A stretch of 51,581 nucleotides of DNA from an uncultured Christensenellaceae bacterium (GTDB lineage: Bacteria; Bacillota; Clostridia; Christensenellales; Borkfalkiaceae): NCBI GenBank assembly GCA_910588465.1, contig CAJUOP010000017.1:1-51581 (forward strand), given 5' to 3'. The position numbers and the translations under genes are program-made. Positions 27,011 through 35,750 of the stretch are shown piece by piece. Below the pieces are notes generated by a model that was given only the letters and a program-made list of their open reading frames with translations, searched no databases and was not told where the DNA came from. The first letter of the stretch is position 1. Every line of letters begins with the position of its first letter.

Positions 27011-28920
27011 CGATCCAGCAATTAGACGCCATTCGCAAGGCGAAGCACGATTTGATCGAAGTGCGCCGCGTGGTGAAAGAAGAGGGCGAAAAACTCGCCG
27101 AGAAAACGGGCTACCGCAAGCAGGTGCTTGTCTGCGGCGGAACGGGCTGCACTTCCTCGCACTCCATGAAGGTCATCGAACAGCTTGAAAAATCGCTGAA
27201 AGAGTTAAAGCTCAAAGACGTGCTCATCGTAAAAACGGGCTGCTTCGGGCTCTGCTCGCTCGGTCCCATCATGATCGTTTATCCCGAGGGTGCGTTCTAT
27301 GCGCAGATGACGCCCGAGCACGCCAAGACGGTTGCCGAAAAGCACCTTGTCAAGGGCGGCTCTATCGTAAAAGAACTGCTTTATCAGGGCACCGTGTTAA
27401 AGGACGGCAGCGTGATTCCCTTTGCGGAAACGCCCTTCTATAAAAAACAAATGCGCATCGCGCTGCGCAACTGCGGCGTGATTGCGCCCGAGGATATCGA
27501 AGAGGCGATCGCCGCGGGCGATTACGAGGCGCTCGAAAAGGTGCTCACCTCCATGACGCCCGACGACGTGGTAAACGAAATGCTCGCTTCGGGCTTGCGC
27601 GGCAGAGGCGGCGCGGGCTTCCCCACGGGCAGAAAGTGGGCGTTTGCGAAGGCTTCGCAAAACGACGTGAAATACGTGTGCTGCAACGCCGACGAGGGCG
27701 ACCCCGGCGCGTTCATGGACCGTTCGGTGCTGGAGGGCGACCCCCACTGCGTGCTCGAAGCCATGACCATCGCAGGCTATGCGATCGGCGCGCACCAGGG
27801 CTATATTTACGTCCGCGCGGAATATCCCGTCGCGGTAAAACGGTTGCAGATTGCGCTCGATCAGGCGCACGAATACGGTCTGCTCGGCAAGAACATTTTA
27901 GGGCTGGGATTCGATTTCGACATCGAAGTCCGTCTCGGCGCGGGCGCGTTTGTTTGCGGCGAAGAGACTGCTTTGATGGCTTCCATCGAGGGTCATCGCG
28001 GCGAACCCCGTCCCCGTCCTCCCTTCCCCGCGGTAAAGGGTCTGTTCGGAAAGCCCACGCTTTTGAACAACGTGGAAACCTGGGCGAACGTAAACCCCAT
28101 CATCACCAAGGGCGCCGCGTGGTATTCCTCCATCGGTACGGAAAACTCCAAGGGCACCAAGGTGTTTGCGCTCGGCGGTAAAATCACCAACGTCGGCTTG
28201 GTGGAGGTCCCCATGGGCACCACCCTGCGAGAGATCGTAGAAGAGATCGGCGGCGGCATCCCCGGCGGCAAAAAATTCAAGGCGGCGCAGACGGGCGGAC
28301 CTTCGGGCGGCTGTATCCCCGCTTCCTGCATCGACACCCCCATCGACTACGACAGCCTGATCGCGATCGGCTCGATGATGGGCTCGGGCGGAATGATCAT
28401 TCTCGACGAAGACACCTGCATGGTCGATATTTCCAAATTCTACCTCGAATTCACGGCGGACGAAAGCTGCGGAAAGTGCACGCCCTGCCGTATCGGAACC
28501 AAGCGCCTGCTGCAGCTCCTTACCAAGATCACGGAGGGCAAGGGCGAGCCTGAGGACATCGTAAAGATCGAAGAGCTGGCGTCCCACATGAAGTCCTCTT
28601 CGCTGTGCGCCCTCGGACAGAGCGCGCCCAACCCCGTACTTTCCACGCTGCATTACTTCCGCGAAGAGTATCTGGAACACATCAACGACAAGAAGTGCTC
28701 GGCGGGCGTATGCAAGGCGATGCTCTCCTTCGTCATCGACAAAGAGAAATGTATCGGGTGCGGCGTATGCATGAAGAACTGCCCCGTAAACGCGATTTCC
28801 AAAACCGACTACGTGGCTGCGGGTCATAAGCTCCCCTCGCTCGCAATCGACAGTGCGAAGTGCATCAAATGCGGCGTTTGTATGGGCAACTGCAAATTCA
28901 AAGCAATCGAGAAAAAGTGA
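27007..28920 (+). CDS. hydB: NuoF-like NADH/FMN subunit of the bifurcating [FeFe]-hydrogenase (HydB)
   Basis: 637 residues. An N-terminal thioredoxin-like [2Fe-2S] domain has CGGTGC (about 42-47) and CFGLC (about 77-81). The NuoF core has GLRGRGGAGFPTGRKW (about 195-210) for FMN and NAD, CNADEGDPGAF, and the [4Fe-4S] motif ESCGKCTPCRIGTKR near 485. The C-terminus adds two [4Fe-4S] ferredoxin motifs, CIGCGVCMKNC (about 580) and CIKCGVCMGNC (about 619). This order is that of the beta subunit of trimeric electron-bifurcating hydrogenases, where NADH and reduced ferredoxin are jointly coupled to H2. It is cytosolic. It overlaps hydC by four bases and precedes hydA by 10 bases. Confidence 0.95.
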   Translation: MTIQQLDAIRKAKHDLIEVRRVVKEEGEKLAEKTGYRKQVLVCGGTGCTSSHSMKVIEQLEKSLKELKLKDVLIVKTGCFGLCSLGPIMIVYPEGAFYAQMTPEHAKTVAEKHLVKGGSIVKELLYQGTVLKDGSVIPFAETPFYKKQMRIALRNCGVIAPEDIEEAIAAGDYEALEKVLTSMTPDDVVNEMLASGLRGRGGAGFPTGRKWAFAKASQNDVKYVCCNADEGDPGAFMDRSVLEGDPHCVLEAMTIAGYAIGAHQGYIYVRAEYPVAVKRLQIALDQAHEYGLLGKNILGLGFDFDIEVRLGAGAFVCGEETALMASIEGHRGEPRPRPPFPAVKGLFGKPTLLNNVETWANVNPIITKGAAWYSSIGTENSKGTKVFALGGKITNVGLVEVPMGTTLREIVEEIGGGIPGGKKFKAAQTGGPSGGCIPASCIDTPIDYDSLIAIGSMMGSGGMIILDEDTCMVDISKFYLEFTADESCGKCTPCRIGTKRLLQLLTKITEGKGEPEDIVKIEELASHMKSSSLCALGQSAPNPVLSTLHYFREEYLEHINDKKCSAGVCKAMLSFVIDKEKCIGCGVCMKNCPVNAISKTDYVAAGHKLPSLAIDSAKCIKCGVCMGNCKFKAIEKK

Positions 28921-28930
28921 GGTGAAACCC

Positions 28931-30655
28931 ATGACGAAAAACGTAACGTTAAAAATCAATAATATTTCCGTCACCGTTCCCGAAGGAACGACGATTTTAC
29001 AGGCGGCGAGAAAGGCTCATATCGAGATTCCCACGCTCTGCTACTTAAAGGACGTCAGCTGCGTGGGCTCCTGCCGTATGTGCCTTGTGGAAGCAACGGG
29101 CGCGCGCGGACTGGTCGCCGCGTGCGTGTACCCCGTAGCGGAAGGCATGGAAGTGAGAACGAACACCGAAAAGTGCCGCCAGAGCAGAAAAATGACCTTG
29201 GAGCTGCTCCTTTCCAAGCACAAGAAAAAGTGTCTCTCCTGCGAGAGAAACCACAACTGCGAGCTGCAAAAGCTCTCGCTCGGCTACGGCGTGGACGAGG
29301 ACCGCTTCCAGGGCGAAAACTTCGTGCTTCCCCTCGACGACGCGGCGCCCGCCGTAGTGCGCGACAACGACAAGTGCATTAACTGCTCGCGCTGCGTGGC
29401 GGCTTGCGAAAAGCAGCACGTAAACGCGATCGGGCACATCGGCAGAGGCTTTAACGTGCACATCGGCAGCGCGTTCGATATGCCGCTGAAAGAATCGGTC
29501 TGCGTGGGGTGCGGTCAGTGTATCGTCGCCTGCCCCGTGGGCGCCCTCTCCGAGCGTTCGACCATCGACGAGGTTTGGGCGGCGCTGTCCGATCCCAAAA
29601 AACAGGTGGTGTTCTTCACCGCTCCCTCAGTCCGCGCGACGCTGGGCGAAGCGTTCGATATGCCCGTGGGCACCAACGTGGAGGGAAAAATGGTTGCGGC
29701 GATCCGCCGCCTCGGTCCCGACCACGTGTTCAACATGGACGTGACCGCCGACCTTACCATTATGGAAGAGGCGAGCGAGCTGATCAACCGCATTAAGACG
29801 GGCAAGCCCATGCCCATGTTTACCTCCTGCTGCCCCGGCTGGGTGAAATTCGTCGAGAAGAAATATCCCGAGATGATCCCCCACCTTTCCACCTGCAAAT
29901 CGCCCCAGCAGATGTTCGGCGCGCTGTTAAAGAGCTACTGGTGCGAAAAGAACGGAATCAACCCCGAAGATCTGTACGTGGTAAGCGTAATCCCCTGTAC
30001 GGCGAAGAAAAACGAGTGCAAGCGCGAAGAGATGGCAAAGGACGTAGACGCCGCGATCACCACGCGCGAGCTTGCCCGCATGATCAAGACGGCGGGCATC
30101 AAGTTTACCGAACTTCCCGACGAGGAATTCGACAATCCGTTCGCGATCGCGACGGGCGGCGGAGCGATTTTCGGCGCGACGGGCGGCGTAATGGAAGCGG
30201 CGCTGAGAACGGCTGCGCACATGATGGACGGCAGCTTCGAGGTGCTCGACTTCTTTGCGGTCCGCGGCGCGACCCCCATTAAGGAAGCAACCTATCTGGT
30301 AGCGGGTAACACCGTCCGCGTGGCGGTCGCTTCCGGTCTTGCCAACGCCGAGACGATCATTAAACAGATTCAGTCGGGCGAAAAGCAGTATGACTTTATC
30401 GAGATCATGGCGTGCCCCGGCGGCTGCGTAAACGGCGGTGGACAGCCCACCCTTTCGGACAGCATCCGCAACTCTACCGAGCTGAAAGAGGCGCGCGCGA
30501 AGGCGCTGTATTCGGCAGACGTGAAAAACGAGCTTCGCCGCAGCGACGATTCGCCCGTGATCGACGATCTGTACAACGAATTTTTCACCTTCCCCAACAG
30601 CCCCAAGGCGCACAAGCTGTTGCATACGCATTACACCGCGGACAAAAGAATTTAA
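28931..30655 (+). CDS. hydA: [FeFe]-hydrogenase catalytic subunit (HydA)
   Basis: 574 residues from the ATG at 28931, preceded by GAGGTG. The N-terminal [2Fe-2S] domain (CYLKDVSCVGSCRMC) is followed by the His/Cys [4Fe-4S] motif (CLSCERNHNC) and two ferredoxin-like clusters (CINCSRCVAAC and CVGCGQCIVAC). The H-cluster domain has all three signatures: L1 TSCCPGW (about 297), L2 PCTAKKNE (about 354) and L3 MACPGGCVNGGGQP (about 493). The C-terminus has the small-subunit-like domain ending in HKLLHTHYT. With HydC and HydB it should interconvert H2 with NADH plus ferredoxin in a fermentative cell. The maturases HydE, HydF and HydG are not in the window. A strong terminator follows. Confidence 0.97.
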   Translation: MTKNVTLKINNISVTVPEGTTILQAARKAHIEIPTLCYLKDVSCVGSCRMCLVEATGARGLVAACVYPVAEGMEVRTNTEKCRQSRKMTLELLLSKHKKKCLSCERNHNCELQKLSLGYGVDEDRFQGENFVLPLDDAAPAVVRDNDKCINCSRCVAACEKQHVNAIGHIGRGFNVHIGSAFDMPLKESVCVGCGQCIVACPVGALSERSTIDEVWAALSDPKKQVVFFTAPSVRATLGEAFDMPVGTNVEGKMVAAIRRLGPDHVFNMDVTADLTIMEEASELINRIKTGKPMPMFTSCCPGWVKFVEKKYPEMIPHLSTCKSPQQMFGALLKSYWCEKNGINPEDLYVVSVIPCTAKKNECKREEMAKDVDAAITTRELARMIKTAGIKFTELPDEEFDNPFAIATGGGAIFGATGGVMEAALRTAAHMMDGSFEVLDFFAVRGATPIKEATYLVAGNTVRVAVASGLANAETIIKQIQSGEKQYDFIEIMACPGGCVNGGGQPTLSDSIRNSTELKEARAKALYSADVKNELRRSDDSPVIDDLYNEFFTFPNSPKAHKLLHTHYTADKRI

Positions 30656-30670
30656 AGGTTTTTGATAAAA

Positions 30671-30700
30671 AGACCGAGGCTTTCGCCTCGGTCTTTTATT
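30671..30700 (+). terminator. Terminator of hydCBA
   Basis: AGACCGAGGC pairs with GCCTCGGTCT over 10 bp with a TTTC loop and is followed by TTTATTTT. Confidence 0.95.
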
Positions 30701-30754
30701 TTACTGAACGATTTTCTGTCGTACTAAGCGGATTTCTGTCATTCTAACAAATTT

Positions 30755-30842
30755 TTGTCATTCCGACCGAATGTGAAGAATCCCCTATTACGCAGTCTCC
30801 CCGTGAGATTCCCGCGGTCGCGCCACTCCCTCGGAATGACAA
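30755..30842. repeat. Best-preserved MITE-like element, 88 bp
   Basis: The ends TTGTCATTCCGA and TCGGAATGACAA form a perfect 12-bp terminal inverted repeat. The interior has AGAATCCCC and GAGATTCCCGCGG. There is no coding capacity, and the length is close to that of the 7619-7705 copy. Confidence 0.75.
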
Positions 30843-31073
30843 GGCAGAAGCGCATACTAACTGCCATTCCGAGCCCCTTTACCGGGCGCCCCGCCATTCC
30901 GTGGAGTTGTGCAAAAACGACGAGAAGATAATGGCGGCACGAGCGCAACGCGCGAAGTTAAAATCCCACGGAGGAACGGGCGGACTTCGCACATGGGATT
31001 CTTCGGCAAGCCTCAGAATGACAAGGTGAAACACACGCCAACTGTCATTCCGAAGAGGCGCACATTATCCCCC

Positions 31074-31120
31074 CGTCATTCAGAGGGACGGTGCAACCGT
31101 CCCGAAAGAATCTTTGCTCC
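31074..31120. repeat. Partial repeat with GGGACGGT hairpin
   Basis: CGTCATTCAGAGGGACGGTG is followed by CAACCGTCCCGAAAGAATC. The GGGACGGT/ACCGTCCC arms form a hairpin, as in the 8207 and 12809 copies, which also carry a GC-rich stem in this place. Confidence 0.55.
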
Positions 31121-31164
31121 CTCGAAAAACAGACTACAAACAAGACGAGAGCAAGATTCTTTAT

Positions 31165-31193
31165 TTGACAATTTCCTTTTGTTTGCATATAAT
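31165..31193 (+). promoter_or_regulatory. DMT-transporter promoter, leaderless configuration
   Basis: -35 TTGACA (31165-31170), 17-base spacer, -10 TATAAT (31188-31193). The ATG at 31201 lies seven bases beyond the -10 box, at the expected transcription start. There is no room for a Shine-Dalgarno. Confidence 0.8.
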
Positions 31194-31200
31194 AATGAAT

Positions 31201-32154
31201 ATGCGTACGGAGACGAAACAAAAGACCATAGGAATATGCTACCTGCTGGGCGCGGCGCTCTGCTTTGCGTGCATGAATCTGTTCGTAAACAAGGCGGGCG
31301 AGCTTCCCCTGATGCAAAAGGTATTTTTCCGCAACTGCATTACCGTTGCGGTGGTGTTCGTGCTTTTGCTCTGCTCCAAAGAAAAATTCCGAATTCACGA
31401 CAAAAGCTGTATCCTTTGGCTGCTGCTGCGCGCGGCAATCGGATTTTTGGGCGTGATTTTAAACTTTTACGCGATCGACTATATCGGAAGCATTTCGGAC
31501 GCTTCCATTTTAAACAAGCTTTCGCCCTTCTTCGCGATCGTATTTTCCGTATTTTTATTAAAAGAAAAGCCGCGGCTGGTCGAAATGATATACGTAATCA
31601 TCGCGTTCGGCGGAGCGATGTTTGTGGTGAAACCCTCCTTTTCCGCGCAGGCTCTGCCCGCGCTGTTCGGGTTTTTAAGCGGCGCATGCGCGGGCTTTGC
31701 CTATACCTGCGTGCGCATTCTGGGCAAAAAGGGCGAACGCGGAAACATGACCGTATTTATCTTCGCCGTATTTTCGACCGTCGTTTCCCTCCCCTTTGTG
31801 ATCGCCTTCTGGAAGCCTATGACCGCCATGCAGCTGTGCTGGCTGCTGCTTGCGGGAGTAGCCGCAACGGGCGGACAGTTTTTTATTACCGCAGCCTATC
31901 GCCGCGCGCCCGCCAAAGAAATTGCGGTGTTCGACTATGCGCAGGTGCTCTTCGCGGCGATCCTCGGCTTTTTGTTCCTTTCGCAGATCCCCGATTGGTG
32001 GAGCGCGGCGGGTTACGTCATCATAATCGGCGCGGCGGTGGGCAGATGGCTTTACGAATTGAAGCGCCCCGCGCCGCTCCCCGTGCCGCCCGTCGAAACG
32101 GAAACCGCCGAACAAGCGCCTCCGCAGGATGAAAATTCCGCCGACGACGGCTAA
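31201..32154 (+). CDS. EamA/DMT-family membrane transporter
   Basis: 317 residues with about ten hydrophobic segments in two EamA repeats (about 12-140 and 150-285), the layout of drug/metabolite transporters. Typical stretches are GICYLLGAALCFACMNLF, YIGSISDASILNKLSPFFA and, in the second repeat, YRRAPAKEIAVFDYAQVLFA. The C-terminus is a polar Pro/Glu tail. I place the start at 31201 because transcription from the consensus promoter should begin there; an ATG at 31195 in the same frame would lie upstream of the transcript. The substrate is unknown, since the family exports or imports many small metabolites. Confidence 0.88.
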   Translation: MRTETKQKTIGICYLLGAALCFACMNLFVNKAGELPLMQKVFFRNCITVAVVFVLLLCSKEKFRIHDKSCILWLLLRAAIGFLGVILNFYAIDYIGSISDASILNKLSPFFAIVFSVFLLKEKPRLVEMIYVIIAFGGAMFVVKPSFSAQALPALFGFLSGACAGFAYTCVRILGKKGERGNMTVFIFAVFSTVVSLPFVIAFWKPMTAMQLCWLLLAGVAATGGQFFITAAYRRAPAKEIAVFDYAQVLFAAILGFLFLSQIPDWWSAAGYVIIIGAAVGRWLYELKRPAPLPVPPVETETAEQAPPQDENSADDG

Positions 32155-32159
32155 ATTTC

Positions 32160-32188
32160 TTGCTATTTTTTTCCGAATATGTTATGAT
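32160..32188 (+). promoter_or_regulatory. Promoter of the first YbhN-like gene, near-leaderless
   Basis: -35 TTGCTA (32160-32165), 17-base spacer, -10 TATGAT (32183-32188). The ATG at 32202 is 13 bases past the -10 box, giving a leader of about seven bases without a Shine-Dalgarno. Confidence 0.6.
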
Positions 32189-32201
32189 TACCGTGTAATC
32201 T

Positions 32202-33479
32202 ATGAAAAAAAGCAAATCCCAGAAAAACCAAACGCCTCGAAGCGGCGAATCGCAGCCGGAAGAGACGGACTTGCATACGACGGACGACAAAGAATTTGCC
32301 GCCCGCTATCATTTTGCCAAGGAACGGGAAGTAGAAAAACTCACCAAGGAGATCGAAGAGAAACAGTCCTCCTCGACCAAGGCGAAAAAGCGGAATAAGT
32401 GGATCAAAAACATACTTCTGCTTGTTTTAATCGGCGCGTCTATCGGGATCATGTTCCTGATCACGGGCGAGTTGGGCGACACTTCGGTGAGCATCGGCGA
32501 AATGTTCCGCGGCGTAAACTGGCACTGGTTCGGCGCGTTCGTCGGGCTCATTCTCATTTTAATGCTGCTGGGAGCCTTGAAATACGCCTACCTTTTAAAA
32601 ATTTCCACGGGGAAATACCGGCTCGGGATCTCCTCTAAAACCATGTTTTTGGGAAAGTATTACGACGGGATCACCCCCCTCGGCACGGGCGGACAACCCT
32701 TCCAGATTTATTATCTGCACAAAAAGAAGGTGCCCGCAGGCATCGCCACCGCAACCCCCCTCGTGCGCTATATCGTCGAGACCATGGTGTTCTGCGTTGC
32801 GGCGTTCGGGCTTTTGATTGCGGCGCACTTCGTCGTGTCGCTTTCGGGCACAACGCGCACGGTTACCTTTGTCGTTGCATGGATCTCGCTGGCATTTAAT
32901 TTTATCGTGCCCATCCTCATTGTTTTGGCTTCCATCGCGCCCAATCTGGGGAAACGGGTCATCGTAAAAATCGTCACGTTTTTGAATAAAATCAAAATCG
33001 TAAAGCACAAATACCCCACCATGAAAAAGTACGTTTACGAGATGCAGGAATACAGCCACTCGATGAAGGTAATGATCATAAAATGGTGGAAGCTGCTCCC
33101 CCTTATTTTGATCAATATGCTCGATACGCTCGCATACGTCAGCATTCCCTTTTTTGCGGTGCTTGCGGTGGCGAACGTCGCGCCCTCGGCGGAGCTTTAC
33201 TTGCAGATGTGCTGCATGAGCATGATTTCCTTTTACGTCGCCTCCCTCGTGCCCACGCCCGGAAACAGCGGCGCGAACGAAAGCGCCACTACGATCATAT
33301 TTTTGCAAATCGCCGCATCGTTCGGGTTTGCGGCGGTCAGCGGATGGGTCGTCCTGTTCTGGCGATTCGCAACCTATTACCTGTATATTTTGATCGGGAT
33401 TTTTATCAACGTAACCGACATGATCCGCGGCGCGGTAAAGAGCAAGCGCGAAAGCAAAATTTCAACGGACGGAGAATAA
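32202..33479 (+). CDS. YbhN/AglD-like flippase-domain membrane protein, copy 1
   Basis: 425 residues. A hydrophilic N-terminal tail of about 65 residues precedes roughly eight membrane segments. The motif TMFLGKYYDGITPLGTGGQP followed by FQIYYLHKKK is the family hallmark, and VPTPGNSGANESA lies near the end. The family (COG0392, also the membrane half of lysylphosphatidylglycerol synthases) is linked to lipid or lipid-linked sugar flipping. This protein has the membrane domain only, without an MprF synthase domain. It is followed one base after its stop by a paralogue and has no ribosome site, unlike that paralogue. Confidence 0.85.
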   Translation: MKKSKSQKNQTPRSGESQPEETDLHTTDDKEFAARYHFAKEREVEKLTKEIEEKQSSSTKAKKRNKWIKNILLLVLIGASIGIMFLITGELGDTSVSIGEMFRGVNWHWFGAFVGLILILMLLGALKYAYLLKISTGKYRLGISSKTMFLGKYYDGITPLGTGGQPFQIYYLHKKKVPAGIATATPLVRYIVETMVFCVAAFGLLIAAHFVVSLSGTTRTVTFVVAWISLAFNFIVPILIVLASIAPNLGKRVIVKIVTFLNKIKIVKHKYPTMKKYVYEMQEYSHSMKVMIIKWWKLLPLILINMLDTLAYVSIPFFAVLAVANVAPSAELYLQMCCMSMISFYVASLVPTPGNSGANESATTIIFLQIAASFGFAAVSGWVVLFWRFATYYLYILIGIFINVTDMIRGAVKSKRESKISTDGE

Positions 33480-33480
33480 T

Positions 33481-34677
33481 ATGTCCGAACGGGAACCGCA
33501 GCAACAAAATACGCCCGAAAAAACGGACGGAGAATTTCTGCCCGCTTCTTCCGTGCGCCGCAAAGACAAAAGAACGACGCGCGGTTTTTGGATAAAGACC
33601 GCGTTTATGCTCGTTTTGATCGGCGCGTCGATCGCCGTCATGTTTACGATAACCGACTATCTTTCGCCCGAGGGAACGCTCTCGTTAAAGGAGCTGATCA
33701 AGGGGATCGACTGGCGGTTTTTTGCAATTTTAATCGGCGTGATCGTGCTATATATCCTCGTCGAAAGCGGAAAATACGCCTTTTTATTAAAAATTTCCAC
33801 CAAAAAATTTCGGTTCCGTACTTCCTTTAAGACCATGTTTTTGGGGAAGTATTACGACGGAATCACCCCGCTGAGCACGGGCGGACAGCCCTTTCAAATT
33901 TACTATCTGCACAAAAAACACGATATCCCGCAGGGCGTCGCCACCGCGATCCCGCTGGTGCGCTATATCGTAAGCGCCATCGTCATTACCGTTATTTCCG
34001 TCGCGCTGCTCATTTTAACGCCGTTTATCATTAAAGATAACGAAACGCTCACGGTCGCCGTGCTCGTCATGTCCTGGATCTCGCTGGCGCTGAACTGCAT
34101 GTTCCCCGTGGCAATTATTCTGTTTTCGGCATATCCCAACGCCACCAAGCGCATGATCGCGGGAATCATTCACGTGCTTTATAAAATGCATATCGTTAAA
34201 CACAAATTCCTCGTGATGAACAAATGGCTGCGCGAGCTGAACGCGTTCGGCGTATCTATTAAAATGTTCGCCAAAAAAATAAAGTACTCCGCGCCCCTCG
34301 TCATTTTGGCGGCGTTGGAATGCATGATAAACTATACCGTTCCCTTCTTCGTCGTCGTTGCAATCGCGGGACCCGAAGCCGTGCCCCCCACGTGGGAGCT
34401 TTGGGTGCAGATCATCTGTTTAAGCATGATAACGCGCTATACGGCGCTGCTCATTCCCACCCCAGGCAATACGGGCGCGGTGGAAACGGCGGGCTCTTTG
34501 GTGTTTATTACCGTTCTTACGGACGCGTTAAAGCCCGTTATGGGCTGGGTGGTGTTCGTATGGCGGTTTATTACCTACTATATGTACATTTTAACGGGAA
34601 TCGGGATAAATATCTTCGAAGTGATAAGAGGCGCGGTCGAACAAAAGCGCGCTTCGAAACGCGAACATACGGAATAA
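33481..34677 (+). CDS. YbhN/AglD-like flippase-domain membrane protein, copy 2
   Basis: 398 residues, clearly paralogous to the preceding protein. It repeats TMFLGKYYDGITPLSTGGQP, FQIYYLHKK, ATAIPLVRYIV and the late PTPGNTGAVETAG motif, with a shorter hydrophilic N-terminus (about 35 residues). GGAG lies five bases before the ATG, and one base separates it from the upstream stop, so both come from one transcript. The tandem arrangement points to a heterodimer or to two substrates; nothing in the sequence decides. A bidirectional terminator follows. Confidence 0.85.
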   Translation: MSEREPQQQNTPEKTDGEFLPASSVRRKDKRTTRGFWIKTAFMLVLIGASIAVMFTITDYLSPEGTLSLKELIKGIDWRFFAILIGVIVLYILVESGKYAFLLKISTKKFRFRTSFKTMFLGKYYDGITPLSTGGQPFQIYYLHKKHDIPQGVATAIPLVRYIVSAIVITVISVALLILTPFIIKDNETLTVAVLVMSWISLALNCMFPVAIILFSAYPNATKRMIAGIIHVLYKMHIVKHKFLVMNKWLRELNAFGVSIKMFAKKIKYSAPLVILAALECMINYTVPFFVVVAIAGPEAVPPTWELWVQIICLSMITRYTALLIPTPGNTGAVETAGSLVFITVLTDALKPVMGWVVFVWRFITYYMYILTGIGINIFEVIRGAVEQKRASKREHTE

Positions 34678-34682
34678 CAAAA

Positions 34683-34710
34683 CGCCCCGTTGCGGCATGG
34701 CAACGGGGCG
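34683..34710. terminator. Bidirectional terminator
   Basis: CGCCCCGTTG pairs with CAACGGGGCG over 10 bp. GATTTTTTG follows on the plus strand and TTTTGTT on the minus strand. It separates the YbhN-like pair from the convergent phosphodiesterase gene. Confidence 0.92.
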
Positions 34711-34722
34711 GATTTTTTGCTT

Positions 34723-35187
34723 TTAAACGGAAACGATTGCAGGGGTAACCTTACCCTTGTGCACGACGAGATATAAATAGCTCGGATTCGCATACGCGCC
34801 GAGCGCGCCCGGATTCATGCAGAGCACGCCGTCCACCTCGCGCACCTCCGCCCGATGCGTGTGCCCGTACAGGGCAACCGAGCACCCGCGCTCCTTTGCG
34901 TGCGCGGCAAGGCGGGCAAGACCGCTCTTCACGCCGTATTTGTGCCCGTGACAGCACAAGAGCGAAACCCCCTCCTCTTCGAGCACGAACTCTTCCCCGC
35001 CGTAAAACAAATCGCAGTTTCCCTTGCAAATATACGTCTTTTCGGGATATTGCGAAAACGTATCGCGCAGATCGCCCGACCCGTCGCCGAGGTGAACGAT
35101 AAAATCATTTTCCGCAAACAACGGCTTTATTTTTTCGAGCGCGTTCCGCCGCCCGTGCGAATCGGAAAGCACGACGAACGTTTTCAA
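34723..35187 (-). CDS. MJ0936/YfcE-family metallophosphoesterase
   Basis: 154 residues from a TTG at 35187, with GGAGG seven bases upstream. A longer frame to 35535 is an artefact that runs through rdgB. Metal-binding motifs of the calcineurin-like fold are in order: DSHGRRNAL (D9, H11), LGDGSGD, GNCD, CHGHKYG and GHTH. Members hydrolyse phosphodiesters, including model substrates; the natural substrate is usually unknown. The start overlaps the rdgB stop as TTGA, which couples their translation. It is the last gene of ade-rdgB-phosphodiesterase. Confidence 0.9.
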   Translation of the reverse strand: MKTFVVLSDSHGRRNALEKIKPLFAENDFIVHLGDGSGDLRDTFSQYPEKTYICKGNCDLFYGGEEFVLEEEGVSLLCCHGHKYGVKSGLARLAAHAKERGCSVALYGHTHRAEVREVDGVLCMNPGALGAYANPSYLYLVVHKGKVTPAIVSV

Positions 35188-35750
35188 AGCTTTTCCTCCA
35201 ATGCGCTCAGCGCGCGCCCGCGGTGAGAAACCCCGTTCTTTTCCTCGTCCGAAGCCTCGCCGAAGCTCTTTTGCAGATCCTCGCTGAAAAACAGGCAGTC
35301 GTAGCCGAATCCGTTCGTCCCGCGCTCCTCCCGCATGATCTCGCCGTAGGTACGCCCCTCCGCCGTAATCAGTTTTCCGTCGGGAAACGCAAGCGCGATC
35401 GCGCAGGCAAAGTAGGCGCGGCGGTTTTCGACGCCCTCCATATTTTTTAACAATAGCCCGCGGTTGTCCGCGTCGTCTCCACCCGAATAGCGCGCGCTGT
35501 AAACGCCGGGAGCGCCGCCTAACGCCTCCACGCACAGTCCGCTATCGTCCGCGAGCGCGGCGAAGCCCGTCGCCTCGCACACGGCACGAGCCTTTAATTC
35601 GGCGTTCTGCGCAAACGTTGCGCCCGTCTCCTCCACGTCGCCGAAAAATCCCGCTTCCTTTGCGGACAGCACGCGCCAACCCTTTAAAATCGCGCGGAAT
35701 TCCTTTAATTTATGCGCGTTGCCCGTGGCGGCAACGATCGTTTTTTCCAT
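35184..35750 (-). CDS. rdgB: Non-canonical purine NTP pyrophosphatase (RdgB/HAM1)
   Basis: 188 residues, the family length. The substrate loop TGNAHKLKEF (about 9-18) and DDSGLCVEALGGAPGVYSAR (about 67-86) are conserved, as is SHRGRAL near the end. The enzyme removes ITP, dITP and XTP by converting them to monophosphates. The ATG directly abuts the stop of the adenine deaminase gene, with GGTGGAG inside that gene's end serving as the ribosome site. Pairing with adenine deaminase, which makes hypoxanthine (a source of ITP), is a sensible purine-hygiene arrangement. Confidence 0.95.
   Translation of the reverse strand: MEKTIVAATGNAHKLKEFRAILKGWRVLSAKEAGFFGDVEETGATFAQNAELKARAVCEATGFAALADDSGLCVEALGGAPGVYSARYSGGDDADNRGLLLKNMEGVENRRAYFACAIALAFPDGKLITAEGRTYGEIMREERGTNGFGYDCLFFSEDLQKSFGEASDEEKNGVSHRGRALSALEEKL

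Larger units (their letters stand above)
30701..31164. other. Gene-free stretch filled with decayed repeats
   Basis: No convincing gene lies here. It holds at least five pieces of the TGTCATTCYGAG repeat family: 30755-30842 complete, then fragments at 30862, 30991-31024, 31043 and 31074-31120. Open frames crossing it are broken by repeat boundaries and lack ribosome sites. Confidence 0.7.

Noticed and set aside
27898..28974. 358-codon minus-strand frame
   Set aside because: It is antisense to hydB, which has complete cofactor motifs over the whole interval.
31074..31114. Upstream start for the DMT transporter (31114)
   Set aside because: It precedes the consensus promoter, lies in a decayed repeat, and adds residues unlike an EamA N-terminus.
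34723..35535. 270-residue version of the metallophosphoesterase
   Set aside because: The first 116 residues read the rdgB region out of frame. A TTG with GGAGG at 35187 gives the family-length protein.
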